A DNA stretch of 64,000 nt from Klenkia sesuvii (GTDB lineage: Bacteria > Actinomycetota > Actinomycetes > Mycobacteriales > Geodermatophilaceae): NCBI RefSeq assembly GCF_037083825.1, contig NZ_JBAPLU010000005.1:124001-188000 (forward strand), read 5' to 3'. This document shows, in pieces, positions 9,231-17,806 of the stretch (its first letter is position 1; each line of letters starts with the position of its first letter). Under the pieces are notes generated by a model that worked only from the letters and a program-made list of their open reading frames with translations, had not been told where the DNA came from and did not search any database. The position numbers were made by a program, and so were the translations under genes.

Positions 9231-9434
9231 ATGCCCGAAGGAACTGTGAAGTGGTTCAACGCGGAGAAGGGGTTCGGCTTCGCCACCCCTGACGGCGGCG
9301 GCCCGGACGTCTTCGTCCACTACTCGGCGATCCAGACCAGCGGGTACCGCTCGCTCGACGAGGGTCAGCGCATCTCGTTCGACGTCGAGCAGGGCCAGAA
9401 GGGCCCGCAGGCTGCGAACGTCAACCCGCTCTGA
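9231..9434 (+). CDS. cspA: Cold-shock protein, CspA family
   Basis: This 67-residue single cold-shock domain binds single-stranded RNA or DNA and acts as an RNA chaperone. It begins EGTVKWFNAEKGFGFATPD (RNP1-type motif KGFGF) followed by DVFVHYSAI (RNP2-type). The ATG at 9231 has a good AGGAG ribosome-binding site 8 bases upstream. Before it is a roughly 100-base untranslated region, usual for regulated csp genes, in which no clear promoter could be assigned. A strong hairpin at 9475-9510 follows. Confidence 0.95.
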   Translation: MPEGTVKWFNAEKGFGFATPDGGGPDVFVHYSAIQTSGYRSLDEGQRISFDVEQGQKGPQAANVNPL

Positions 9435-9474
9435 ACCACTGAGCGGGGGCTGACCTCAGCCACCTGAACCACCG

Positions 9475-9510
9475 GCAGCGCCCCTCGACCTCCGGGTCGG
9501 GGGGCGCTGC
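9475..9510. terminator. Strong hairpin terminator between convergent genes
   Basis: Arms GCAGCGCCCC(T)CGACC at 9475-9490 and GGTCG(G)GGGGCGCTGC at 9495-9510 pair over about 16 positions with one T-G wobble and a 4-base loop. It lies between the cspA stop and the stop of the leftward gene at 9523, so it can serve both. Confidence 0.8.
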
Positions 9511-9522
9511 TGCGTCCCCGGC

Positions 9523-9975
9523 TCAGTGCGCGCGCGGGACGTACCCGCCGATCAGGGCGCTCATCAGCAGGGCGCCGTCGTGCTCGCCCACGGCTGCGGC
9601 CGCCGCGGCCAGGGCGGCCCACCGCTCGCGCTCGACGTCGGTGGGGGCGTTCGCCGCCCGGGTGGCCAGCTGCTCGCCCAGGCGCGCCCACTCCGACTGC
9701 GGGGTCGGCCAGAGCCCGGTGAGGCGGCGGGCCTCGCCCGAGATCCCGGTGATGCGGACGACGTCGCCGGCCACGTTGGTCAGCGCGGCCACGTACCCGG
9801 TGTCGACCAGCCCGCGGACGGCGGCCACCACCTCGGCCCGGGGCAGCCCGCTGGCCGGGACCACCTGCCCGAGGTAGGGCGCCCCTCCGTGCTCGGGGCT
9901 GTCCACCAGCCGGGCGACCGCGCGCAGCACGGGCAGGTCTCGGGCGAACCAGGAGTCGGGCAGCAGCTCGGGCAC
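9523..9975 (-). CDS. Hypothetical protein, possible winged-helix domain
   Basis: This 150-residue soluble protein is not assigned to a named family. Residues 15-75 (DLPVLRAVARLVD ... ASGLPRAEVVAAVRGLVDTGYV) read like a winged helix: helix, turn (LPRAEV), recognition helix and a short wing. The rest is alanine-rich helix. The GTG at 9975 is supported by TAGCGT 6 bases upstream on the same strand. A small DNA-binding regulator is possible, but no partner is evident from the neighbours (cspA convergent, nuclease gene divergent). Confidence 0.6.
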   Translation of the reverse strand: MPELLPDSWFARDLPVLRAVARLVDSPEHGGAPYLGQVVPASGLPRAEVVAAVRGLVDTGYVAALTNVAGDVVRITGISGEARRLTGLWPTPQSEWARLGEQLATRAANAPTDVERERWAALAAAAAAVGEHDGALLMSALIGGYVPRAH

Positions 9976-9981
9976 CGGGCC

Positions 9982-9987
9982 ACGCTA
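9982..9987 (-). promoter_or_regulatory. -10-like TAGCGT upstream of the gene starting at 9975
   Basis: Read on the minus strand, TAGCGT precedes the GTG at 9975 by 6 bases, with no ribosome-binding site between them. It is a probable leaderless promoter. Confidence 0.4.
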
Positions 9988-10127
9988 CGCGGTACCCGTC
10001 CGTGAGCTGGACTCATGAGCGGTGCGAAAGATGTCACCCGTTGTTCATGGACCGACGCACAGCGCACTGACAGGATCGACGGGTCCCCCGACCTGCCCCG
10101 GCCCACCGGCCCGCCGCGAGGAGAACC

Positions 10128-12824
10128 GTGTCCACGAGCAGAAGGGCGCCGGTCCTCGGCGCCGCCGTCACCGCCCTGGTGGCCGGGGGGTTGGCGACCG
10201 CCTCCCCCGCCGCCGCCGTGTCCCCCGACGTCGTCGTCGGCGAGGCCTACGGCGGCGGCGGCAACACCGGCGCGACCCTCACCCACGACTTCGTCGAGCT
10301 GCGCAACGACGGCCCGGCCACGGTCGACCTGTCGACCTGGTCGGTGCAGTACCTGCCGGGGACCCCGAAGGCGTCGTCGAGGTGGCAGGTCACCCCGCTG
10401 ACCGGCAGCATCGCCCCCGGCGGCAGCTACCTCGTGCAGCAGGCGCAGGGCAACGGGGGCTCCACGTCGCTGCCCACCCCGGACGACGTCGGCACCATCC
10501 CGATGGCCGCGGGCTCGGGCTCGGTGGCCCTCGTCCAGGGCACCGCTGCCCTCACCTGCCTCACCGCCGCCGACTGCACGGCCGACAGCCGGGTGCGCGA
10601 CCTCCTCGGCTACGGCGACGCCACGGTGCGCGAGGGCTCCCCGACCGCTCCCTTGGGTGCGAGCACGTCGGCCTCCCGCACCGCCGGCCCCGACACCGAC
10701 GACAACGCCACCGACTTCGCCGTCGGCACCCCCAGCCCGACCAGCACCGGTGGCAGCGCCCCCGAGCCCGAGCCCGAGCCCACCCCCGAGCCCGAGCCCA
10801 CCCCCGAGCCCGAGCCGTCGGGTCCGGCGTGCGACGCGACCACGCAGACGATCGGGTCGGTGCAGGGGTCCGGCGCGACCAGCCCGCTCACCGGCAGCAC
10901 CGTCACCGTGCGCGGCACCGTCGTCGGTGACCTGCAGGACGGCGGGCTGAACGGCTTCCACGTCCAGGACGCCGGCGACGGCGACCCCGCGACCTCCGAC
11001 GGCGTCTTCGTCTACGCCCCCGGCGGGCCCGAGGTGGACCTGGGCGACGTCGTGACCGTGACCGGCACCGTCGCCGAGTTCAAGCGCAACGCCGACCAGC
11101 TGCCCGGCACCGCCACCCAGCTCACCGCCCCCACCTGGACGGTCTGCGGCACCGCCGAGCTGCCCGCACCGGTGGAGCTCCCGCTGCCCTCGACCACCGA
11201 GCAGCGCGAGGCGCTCGAGGGCATGCTCGTCACCCTGCCCGCCGACCTGACGGTCACCGAGGTCTACGCGCTCAACACCTTCGGCGAGGTCCTGCTGTCC
11301 TCCGGCGGCCGGCTGCTGTCCCCGACCGAGGTCGCCGAACCCGGTGACCCAGCCCGTGCCGTCGCGGCGGAGAACGCGGCGCGCTCGATCATCCTCGACG
11401 ACGCCGTGAGCGCCAACCTCGCGACCGCCGGTGCCACCCCGCCGTACCTGACGGCGTCCGACCCGGTGCGGGTCGGGGACACGGTGGCCACCCTGCAGCC
11501 CTCGGTGCTGGGCTACGGCTTCGACGCCTACCGGCTGCAGCCCGCCGACGGCACCGCCGCCGGTACCACCTTCACCGCCACGAACCCGCGCACCGACGCC
11601 CCCGCGCCGGTGGGCGGTGACCTCCGGATCGCCGACTACAACGTGCTCAACTACTTCGTGACGTTCGGCGGGCAGTCCCGCGGGGCCGAGAACGCCGAGG
11701 AGCTGGCCCGCCAGCAGGCCAAGATCGTCGCCGGGATCACCGCCCTGGACGCCGACGTCATCACCCTGCACGAGATCGAGAACTCCGCGGTCACGACGCC
11801 CGGTGACGACTACCGGGCGGTGCAGACGCTCGTCGCGGCGATCGAGGCGGCCGACGGGCACGACTGGGAGTTCGTGCGGGCCCACGAGGACACCGACGTC
11901 ATCACCAACGCGATCGTCTACCGCACCGACGCGGTGACGGCGGTCGGTGACCCGCAGGTGCCGGCCGACCTCACCGCCTTCGACAACGCCCGCACCCCGA
12001 TCGCGCAGACCTTCGCAGCGCAGGGCGAGGTGTTCACCGTCGTCGCCAACCACTTCAAGTCCAAGGGCTCGGGCAGCGGCGCCGGCAACACCGACGCCGG
12101 GGACGGCCAGGGCGCCTCGAACGCCGACCGCGTGGAGCAGGCCACCGCGCTCGTGGCCTTCGCCGACGAGCTGGTGCGCACCACCGGCGACCCCGACGTC
12201 CTGCTCACCGGGGACTTCAACAGCTACCGCTACGAGGACCCACTGGACGTCGTCCGCGCCGCCGGCTACCAGGACATGGGCCCGGTGCTGGCCCCCGACC
12301 AGTACAGCTACGTCTTCGACGGCGGGTCCGGGTCGCTGGACCACGTGTTCGCCTCGCCCTCGATGGCGCAGCGGTTGACCGGGCTGACCGTGTGGCAGAC
12401 CAACGCGGTCGAGTCCTACGCGTACCAGTACAACGGCTACGGTCCGTTCTTCGCCCCCGACCCCTACCGGGCCAGCGACCACAACCCGACCGTGCTCGGC
12501 GTCTCGCTGGCCCCGCTGGACCAGCCCGCCACCGCCGCCGTGGACCAGTCCCGGCCGTTCCGCGGCGAGCGGATCACCGTGACCGGTTCGGGGTTCGAGC
12601 CCGGGGAGCGCGTGACGGTCACCGTCGCCGGCCGCCCGGCCGGGTCGGGGACGGCGGACGACGCCGGCGGGGTCGTGCTCCGTCCGCGGGTGCCGGTGGT
12701 GCTGGGCACGGGTGACCAGCCCGTCGTCCTGACCGGGGCCTCCGGCGAGACGGCGACCACGACGATCACGCTGCGGTCGCTGTTCCAGGAGCTGCTCGAC
12801 CGGTTGCTGCGCCTGTTCGGCTGA
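10128..12824 (+). CDS. Extracellular endonuclease, ExeM/NucH family
   Basis: This 898-residue secreted nuclease starts at a GTG with GAGGAGAA just upstream. Its Sec signal peptide ends at a SPAAA-type site near residue 29. In order: a lamin-tail-like domain (about 32-150; VVVGEAYGGGGN, HDFVELRN), and a Glu/Pro linker of PEPEPTPEPEP repeats (about 210-230, coded by a simple repeat at 10760-10818). An OB-fold follows (about 245-340; VRGTVVGDLQDGGLNGFHVQ). The endonuclease/exonuclease/phosphatase domain (about 490-790) has DYNVLNYF, ITLHEIEN, NHFKSKG, GDFNSYRYEDP, SLDHVFAS and ASDHNP. It degrades extracellular DNA for nutrient or biofilm use. No sorting signal is seen. Confidence 0.9.
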   Translation: MSTSRRAPVLGAAVTALVAGGLATASPAAAVSPDVVVGEAYGGGGNTGATLTHDFVELRNDGPATVDLSTWSVQYLPGTPKASSRWQVTPLTGSIAPGGSYLVQQAQGNGGSTSLPTPDDVGTIPMAAGSGSVALVQGTAALTCLTAADCTADSRVRDLLGYGDATVREGSPTAPLGASTSASRTAGPDTDDNATDFAVGTPSPTSTGGSAPEPEPEPTPEPEPTPEPEPSGPACDATTQTIGSVQGSGATSPLTGSTVTVRGTVVGDLQDGGLNGFHVQDAGDGDPATSDGVFVYAPGGPEVDLGDVVTVTGTVAEFKRNADQLPGTATQLTAPTWTVCGTAELPAPVELPLPSTTEQREALEGMLVTLPADLTVTEVYALNTFGEVLLSSGGRLLSPTEVAEPGDPARAVAAENAARSIILDDAVSANLATAGATPPYLTASDPVRVGDTVATLQPSVLGYGFDAYRLQPADGTAAGTTFTATNPRTDAPAPVGGDLRIADYNVLNYFVTFGGQSRGAENAEELARQQAKIVAGITALDADVITLHEIENSAVTTPGDDYRAVQTLVAAIEAADGHDWEFVRAHEDTDVITNAIVYRTDAVTAVGDPQVPADLTAFDNARTPIAQTFAAQGEVFTVVANHFKSKGSGSGAGNTDAGDGQGASNADRVEQATALVAFADELVRTTGDPDVLLTGDFNSYRYEDPLDVVRAAGYQDMGPVLAPDQYSYVFDGGSGSLDHVFASPSMAQRLTGLTVWQTNAVESYAYQYNGYGPFFAPDPYRASDHNPTVLGVSLAPLDQPATAAVDQSRPFRGERITVTGSGFEPGERVTVTVAGRPAGSGTADDAGGVVLRPRVPVVLGTGDQPVVLTGASGETATTTITLRSLFQELLDRLLRLFG

Positions 12825-12892
12825 TCGACCGCGCACCACCGCACCGGCCCGTCACCCCATCGCCATGCGCGGCACGGGTGGCGGGCCGGTCG

Positions 12893-12898
12893 TATCGT
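12893..12898 (+). promoter_or_regulatory. -10-like TATCGT upstream of msrB
   Basis: TATCGT lies 7 bases before the msrB ATG at 12906 and there is no Shine-Dalgarno sequence. A leaderless transcript is likely. Confidence 0.4.
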
Positions 12899-12905
12899 CG
12901 GGTGC

Positions 12906-13340
12906 ATGACCCAGCACACCGGACCCGCCGTCGACCGGCAGCCGAGCGTCGTGAAGACCGAGGAGGAGTGGCGGTCCCAGCTGTCGCCGGAGGAGTACGC
13001 GGTGCTCCGCCAGGCCGGCACCGAGCGCCCCTGGACCGGCGAGTACACCGACACGAAGACCGTCGGGGTCTACCACTGCCGGGCGTGCGGGGCCGAGCTG
13101 TTCCGGTCGGAGACCAAGTTCGACTCGCACTGCGGCTGGCCGTCGTTCTACGAGCCGACCAGCGCCGACAACGTCGTGCTCACGAGCGACCGCTCGCTCG
13201 GCATGGTCCGCACCGAGGTGCTGTGCGGCACCTGCCACAGCCACCTCGGGCACGTCTTCGACGACGCCCCGCAGACCCCGACCGGCGACCGCTACTGCAT
13301 CAACTCGGTCTCCATCACCCTCGCCCCCGCCGAGGGCTGA
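12906..13340 (+). CDS. msrB: Peptide-methionine (R)-S-oxide reductase MsrB
   Basis: This 144-residue cytoplasmic enzyme reduces the R epimer of methionine sulfoxide in oxidised proteins. The zinc-binding pairs are HCRACG and CGTCH. The substrate-binding block is CGWPSFYEP and the catalytic cysteine lies in RYCINSVSI near the C-terminus. The length is typical for a stand-alone MsrB. It is monocistronic: a -10-like TATCGT is 7 bases upstream and a hairpin follows the stop. Its transfer of reducing equivalents is probably thioredoxin-dependent, as known for the family. Confidence 0.95.
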   Translation: MTQHTGPAVDRQPSVVKTEEEWRSQLSPEEYAVLRQAGTERPWTGEYTDTKTVGVYHCRACGAELFRSETKFDSHCGWPSFYEPTSADNVVLTSDRSLGMVRTEVLCGTCHSHLGHVFDDAPQTPTGDRYCINSVSITLAPAEG

Positions 13341-13355
13341 GCCCGATCCGGGAGA

Positions 13356-13381
13356 CCACCTGAGCAGTCCTGCTCAGGTGG
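13356..13381 (+). terminator. Perfect 12-bp inverted repeat after msrB
   Basis: CCACCTGAGCAG at 13356-13367 is mirrored by CTGCTCAGGTGG at 13370-13381 with a 2-base centre. It starts 15 bases after the msrB stop. The short spacer fits either a terminator hairpin or a palindromic operator for the gene at 13474. Confidence 0.55.
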
Positions 13382-13473
13382 CCGACCGGCCGTCCGGGCA
13401 CGGTGGACCGCATGACCACCGCACCCGGACGCCGCCGGCCCACGCCCGCCCCCAGCGTGCAGGTGGGCCGGCG

Positions 13474-14442
13474 ATGAGTCGCCACGCCGCCGTCCTGCTG
13501 GCGCTGGCCGCGCTCACCCTGCCCGGCTGCAGCCTGCTCACCCCGGACGAGGCCGTCGACGCCGCTGAGCAGCAGTGGGCGGCCCTCACCCCCGATGTCC
13601 GGGACGCCCTCGGGGTGCACGACCAGGAGGAGTCGGCCACCGGCAACGTGGCCGAGATCTGGGTCATCAGCGCCGACCTCGACCTCGATGTCGGCGGTCC
13701 GCACGGCGAGCCGGTCGGCGACTCCGCCCGGGCCGGGGCCGAGCGCACTGCCCGGTGCCTGGCCGTCGCCCGCGCCCTGGCCGGTGGGGACCTGCGTGCC
13801 TACGGGTGGCTCCCGGTCGGTCGCGAGCTGGTGGCGGCCGGGCCCGACACCTGCGTCCGTGGTCTGGGGGGCGGCTGGTGGGCCGACGGGCCCGCCCCGT
13901 CGGGGCCGGAAGGGTCGCAGAACCGGTCCGGATCGCTGGAGCTCGCCCGTCCCGCGGACGGCGGGCAGGCCGAGCTCGTCGGTGTCACGGTGGACCTGGA
14001 CGCCCTGGCTGTGCAGGCGAGCAGCGACGCACCCGCCTGGACCAGCCCCGTGGGCACGTTCGACCCCCACGTGTTCGACGAGCGCCTCCGGGCCCTGTCC
14101 ACGCCGCTCCCGAGCGACCTCGTGGTCAGCGACAACCAGCACCGTCAGCTCGTGGTGACCGTCCCGACCGGCACCGCCGTCTCGGTGACGGCGACGTGCA
14201 CCAGCACCGGCCCCACCTCCGGACACGTGGCGGTGGAGACCGCCACGTCGTCCACCGACCTGAGCCCGGGCACCCTGGACCCCGACCAGGTCGGGCCCAT
14301 GGCCGCCAACTGCCCGGGGACCGCGACGGCCCCGCTCGTGCCCGACGACCAGGTGCTCACGCTCGACGGGCCCGTGGACGTCTTCCTGGTGCAGGTCGGC
14401 GGAGTGGCCGGCACGACCAGCTACGAGATCGGCGTGCGGTGA
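13474..14442 (+). CDS. Hypothetical secreted lipoprotein
   Basis: This 322-residue protein has a lipoprotein signal peptide: SRHAAVLLALAALTLPGC, lipobox LPGC. The remainder is a soluble extracytoplasmic region with several cysteines (ARCLAVAR, DTCVRGLGGG, TATCTSTG, AANCPG) that could form disulfides, and a C-terminal beta-rich part (residues about 215-320). No family is recognised. The ATG at 13474 places the signal peptide at the N-terminus. A longer in-frame reading from a GTG at 13378 would cross the palindrome at 13356-13381 and bury the lipobox, so it is not used. Confidence 0.7.
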   Translation: MSRHAAVLLALAALTLPGCSLLTPDEAVDAAEQQWAALTPDVRDALGVHDQEESATGNVAEIWVISADLDLDVGGPHGEPVGDSARAGAERTARCLAVARALAGGDLRAYGWLPVGRELVAAGPDTCVRGLGGGWWADGPAPSGPEGSQNRSGSLELARPADGGQAELVGVTVDLDALAVQASSDAPAWTSPVGTFDPHVFDERLRALSTPLPSDLVVSDNQHRQLVVTVPTGTAVSVTATCTSTGPTSGHVAVETATSSTDLSPGTLDPDQVGPMAANCPGTATAPLVPDDQVLTLDGPVDVFLVQVGGVAGTTSYEIGVR

Positions 14443-14452
14443 TCCCCGCCCG

Positions 14453-15169
14453 TCAGGCGAGGCCGGCGACCAGCTCGGCCGCCGAGCGACGGGTGCCGGT
14501 GTAGAAGGGGACCTCCTCGCGCACGTGCCGGCGGGCCCGCGAGGCGCGCAGGTCGCGCATGAGGTCGACGATGCGGTGCAGCTCGTCGGCCTCGAAGGCG
14601 AGCATCCACTCGTAGTCGCCCAGCCCGAACGAGGCGACGGTGTTGGCCCGGACGTCGGGGTAGGGCCGGGCCTGCATGCCGTGCTCCTTGAGCATGTCGC
14701 GCCGCTCCTCGTCGGGCAGCAGGTACCACTCGTAGGAGCGCACGAACGGGTAGACGCACACGTAGCGGCGCGGCTCCTCGTCGGCCAGGAACGCCGGGAT
14801 GTGGGAGCGGTTGAACTCCGCCGGGCGGTGCAGCGCCAGCTGCGACCACACGGGCTCGAGCCGCTGACCCAGCGCGGTGCGGCGCAACCGGGTGTAGGCC
14901 TCCTGCAGCGCCTCCGGGGTCTCGGCGTGCCACCACACCATGAGGTCGGCGTCGGCCCGCAGGCCCGCGACGTCGTACAGCCCGCGGACGACGACGTCCT
15001 TGCCGGCCAGCTCGCCCAGCAGGCCCTCGAACTCCTCGACGGCGGCCTGGCGTGCGTCGTCGCCGAAGGGCCGGGCGAGCCGGAACACCGACCACATCGT
15101 GTAGCGGATGAGGGCGTTGAGCTCGTTGGCCCGCTTGCCGGTGCTCTTCTGCTCGGGCTGGTCGGTCAT
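14453..15169 (-). CDS. hemQ: Coproheme decarboxylase HemQ (chlorite dismutase-like fold)
   Basis: This 238-residue enzyme performs the last step of the coproporphyrin-dependent haem pathway, oxidatively decarboxylating coproheme to haem b with peroxide. The family pattern is clear: LNALIRYTMWSVF at the N-terminus, YVCVYPFVRSYEWYLLP with the active-site tyrosine region, MLKEHGMQARPYPDVRANTV and SFGLGDYEWMLAFEADEL near the haem ligand. The ATG at 15169 has a GGGGGGAGA about 9 bases upstream; an ATG at 15178 would be too close to it. It lies 33 bases downstream of cgoX in a hemE-cgoX-hemQ operon, as in mycobacteria. Confidence 0.93.
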   Translation of the reverse strand: MTDQPEQKSTGKRANELNALIRYTMWSVFRLARPFGDDARQAAVEEFEGLLGELAGKDVVVRGLYDVAGLRADADLMVWWHAETPEALQEAYTRLRRTALGQRLEPVWSQLALHRPAEFNRSHIPAFLADEEPRRYVCVYPFVRSYEWYLLPDEERRDMLKEHGMQARPYPDVRANTVASFGLGDYEWMLAFEADELHRIVDLMRDLRASRARRHVREEVPFYTGTRRSAAELVAGLA

Positions 15170-15202
15170 GCCGCCCATTCTCCCCCCGCCGCAGCGCCGG
15201 GC

Positions 15203-16573
15203 TCAGGTGAGGGTCGCCACCGCTCGGCGAGCGCCGCGGATGCAGGCCGGCACGCCCACGCCGTCGTAGGCGGCGCCGGCGACGGCCAGCCCCGGGACGG
15301 CGGCGACCGCCGACCGGATCGCCGCGACCCGCTCGACGTGGCCCACCAGGTACTGCGGCAGCCCGCCACCCCACCGCACCAGGTGGGTGTCGACGGGCTC
15401 GGGGTCGGCCAGCCCCAGCAGCTCGGCGACCTCGGCGACCACCGCGGCGGTGAGGTCGTCGTCGGGTCGCTGCAGCTGCTCCTCCTCAAGGTAGCGGCCC
15501 ACCGACGAGCGCACCCGCAGCAGGCCGTCGACGTCCAGGTGCGGCCACTTCTGCGAGGAGATGGTGATGCCCTTGACCAGCCGACCGGTGACCGGGGGCA
15601 CGAGCAGGCCCGACCCGGGGGGCAGCGGCTGCCCGCGGAAGGCCATCGCGACCACCGCCATCGAGGCGTAGGGGATGCCACCGAGCGGTTCCACGGCGTC
15701 CCCGGCCACGTCGGCCAGCAGCCGGGCGGCCTTGCCCGCCGGCACCGTCACCACGACGGCGTCGGCGGTCAGCTCGTCGTGACCGGCGCCGACGGTGAGC
15801 GCGAACCCGCCCCCGGTCCTGGTCAGGGTGTGCGCCGGGGTGCGCAGGCGCACCGCGCCCGGCGGCAGCGCGTCGGCGAGGGCGAGCGGCAGCGAGCCCA
15901 CACCCCCGGGCAGCGTGGCGAACACCGGGCCCTCCGCGTTGCCCGCGGCGGCCTCCCGGCTGCGCGCCCCGGCGTCCCGGGCAGCGGCCGCGGCGGCGAG
16001 CACCGTGCGGTGCCGGGGCAGGTGCGCGGCGAGCGCCGGCATGGTGGCGGCGACCGACAGCCGGTCGGCCTGCCCGGCGTAGACCCCGCCGAGCAGGGGC
16101 TCGACCAGCCGGTCCACCACCTCGTCGCCGAGTCGCTCGCGCAGCAGGTCGCCCACCGACCGGTCGGCACCGAACTGCAGTGGCTGCAACGACTGCTCCG
16201 CGCGCACCCGCTCGACCCCGGCCGGGGACAGCAGGCCCTCCAGCCCCTCGGCCGACGTCGGCACCCCCAGCAGGGTGCCTGCCGGCAACGGGTGCCGGCC
16301 CGAGGGCAGCAGCACCGACGCCGACGTGGTGCGCGGTGCCAGTTGGTCCAGCCCCAGCTCGGTCATCAGCTCGACCGCGTCGGGCACGCGCGCCAGCACC
16401 GCCTCGGCCCCGGTGTCGTACCAGGTGCCGGCCAGCTCGACGCGGCCCAGCTTGCCCCCGACCCGGTCCCCGGCCTCGAGGACGACGACCTCGTCCTCCG
16501 GTCGCGCCCGGTGCCAGGCGTACGCCGCCGTGAGACCGGTGATGCCGGCCCCGACGACGACCACCCGGCTCAC
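15203..16573 (-). CDS. hemY: Coproporphyrinogen III oxidase CgoX (HemY/HemG-type)
   Basis: This 456-residue FAD enzyme oxidises coproporphyrinogen III to coproporphyrin III. It begins RVVVVGAGITGLTAAYAWHR (Rossmann GxGxxG) and VVVLEAGDRVGGKLGRVE. Later motifs are FGADRSVGDLLRERLGDEVV, VDRLVEPLLGGVYAG and GGVGSLPLALADAL, and the C-terminal FAD closure is VAGAAYDGVGVPACIRGAR. The GTG at 16573 overlaps the hemE stop (GTGA), so the two are translationally coupled. HemQ downstream shows that this is the coproporphyrin rather than the protoporphyrin branch; hemH is not in the window. Confidence 0.92.
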   Translation of the reverse strand: MSRVVVVGAGITGLTAAYAWHRARPEDEVVVLEAGDRVGGKLGRVELAGTWYDTGAEAVLARVPDAVELMTELGLDQLAPRTTSASVLLPSGRHPLPAGTLLGVPTSAEGLEGLLSPAGVERVRAEQSLQPLQFGADRSVGDLLRERLGDEVVDRLVEPLLGGVYAGQADRLSVAATMPALAAHLPRHRTVLAAAAAARDAGARSREAAAGNAEGPVFATLPGGVGSLPLALADALPPGAVRLRTPAHTLTRTGGGFALTVGAGHDELTADAVVVTVPAGKAARLLADVAGDAVEPLGGIPYASMAVVAMAFRGQPLPPGSGLLVPPVTGRLVKGITISSQKWPHLDVDGLLRVRSSVGRYLEEEQLQRPDDDLTAAVVAEVAELLGLADPEPVDTHLVRWGGGLPQYLVGHVERVAAIRSAVAAVPGLAVAGAAYDGVGVPACIRGARRAVATLT

Positions 16574-17655
16574 GAGCGGGCGCTCAGCTGGTGGACCAGG
16601 TCGACGACGTGCGTGATCGCGCCCGGGTCGGTGTCGGGCAGGACGCCGTGGCCGAGGTTGAACACGTGACCGCGGGCCGCGCGACCCTGCTCGACGACGC
16701 GGCGCACCTCGGCGTCCAGCGTGGCCCGGTCGGCCAACAGCACGGCCGGGTCCAGGTTGCCCTGCAGGGAGTAGCCCGGACCCACCCGCCGGGCCGCCTC
16801 GTCGAGGGGCACCCGCCAGTCGACGCCGACCACGTCGGCCCCCGCGTCGCCGATCAGCGGCAGCAGCTCGCCGGTGCCCACCCCGAAGTGGATGCGCGGG
16901 ACGTCCCGCTCCCCCGCGGCGCGGTCCCCCAGGCCGTCGAACACCGCACGCGAGTGCGGCAGCACCCGGGCGGCGTAGTCGGCGGCCGACAGCACGCCGG
17001 CCCAGGAGTCGAACAGCTGCACCGCCGAGGCACCGGCGTCGACCTGCGTGCGGAGGAACACCGCGGCCGACACGGACAGCTTGGTCAGCAGGCGCTGCCA
17101 GGCCTCGGGCTCGGCGTACATGAACGCCTTGGTGCGGGCGTGCTCCTTGGAGGGCCCACCCTCGATGAGGTAGGTGGCCAGCGTGAAGGGCGCTCCGGCG
17201 AAGCCGATCAGCGGCACCGGGCCGAGCTCGGAGACGAGCCGGTGCACCGCCGTCGTCAGGAAGTCCAGCTGCTCGGGCTGCAGGTCGGGCAGGGCGTCGA
17301 CGTCGGCGACGGTGCGCACCGGCTCGGCGACGACCGGGCCGACGCCGGGCTTGATCTCGATGTCCACACCGGCCACCACCAGGGGCAGCACGATGTCGGA
17401 GAACAGGATGGCCGCGTCGACCCCGTGCCGGCGCACCGGCTGCAGGGTGATCTCGGTGACCAGGTCGGGGTCCTGGCAGGCCTGCAGCATCGCGGTGCCG
17501 GCCCGCACCGCGCGGTACTCCGGCAGCGACCGCCCCGCCTGGCGCATGAACCAGACCGGCGTGTGCTCGACGGGGCGTCCGAGGGCGGCGCGGACCAGGT
17601 CGGAGTCGGCCTGCGGAGCCGGGCCGGCGGTGTCGGACTGTGCTGAGGTACCCAC
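16570..17655 (-). CDS. hemE: Uroporphyrinogen decarboxylase HemE
   Basis: This 361-residue enzyme converts uroporphyrinogen III to coproporphyrinogen III. Signatures: PVWFMRQAGRSLPEYR (substrate-binding Arg residues), AAILFSDIVLPL (catalytic Asp), LIGFAGAPFTLATYLIEGG and VGVDWRVPLDEA. VFNLGHGVLPDTDP carries the conserved histidine. The GTG at 17655 is preferred because GGGAGG lies about 9 bases upstream; an upstream GTG at 17739 would add 28 residues with no family similarity. It is first in the hemE-cgoX-hemQ operon and divergent from the DUF3000 gene. Confidence 0.94.
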   Translation of the reverse strand: MGTSAQSDTAGPAPQADSDLVRAALGRPVEHTPVWFMRQAGRSLPEYRAVRAGTAMLQACQDPDLVTEITLQPVRRHGVDAAILFSDIVLPLVVAGVDIEIKPGVGPVVAEPVRTVADVDALPDLQPEQLDFLTTAVHRLVSELGPVPLIGFAGAPFTLATYLIEGGPSKEHARTKAFMYAEPEAWQRLLTKLSVSAAVFLRTQVDAGASAVQLFDSWAGVLSAADYAARVLPHSRAVFDGLGDRAAGERDVPRIHFGVGTGELLPLIGDAGADVVGVDWRVPLDEAARRVGPGYSLQGNLDPAVLLADRATLDAEVRRVVEQGRAARGHVFNLGHGVLPDTDPGAITHVVDLVHQLSARS

Positions 17656-17794
17656 GACGGACCATCCTCCCAGACCACGCCGCGGCGCACCGGCGGGCTC
17701 CGCGCGACCCGCGCAGCGCGGCACGCCGACGCTCGTCACTCTCCGTGCGTGACCAGTTGGCGCGTCGCACAGGCGGGGTGTCGGTACAGCGACC

Positions 17795-17800
17795 TACCCT
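17795..17800 (+). promoter_or_regulatory. -10-like TACCCT upstream of the DUF3000 gene
   Basis: TACCCT lies 6 bases before the GTG at 17807, without a Shine-Dalgarno sequence. It is a probable leaderless promoter in the hemE/DUF3000 divergent spacer. Confidence 0.4.
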
Positions 17801-17806
17801 TCGGAC

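Noticed and set aside
13412..13477. A 21-codon ORF starting at ATG 13412 and overlapping the lipoprotein start
   Set aside because: Too short, without a recognisable leader or regulatory motif; the sequence is Arg/Pro-rich as expected by chance here.
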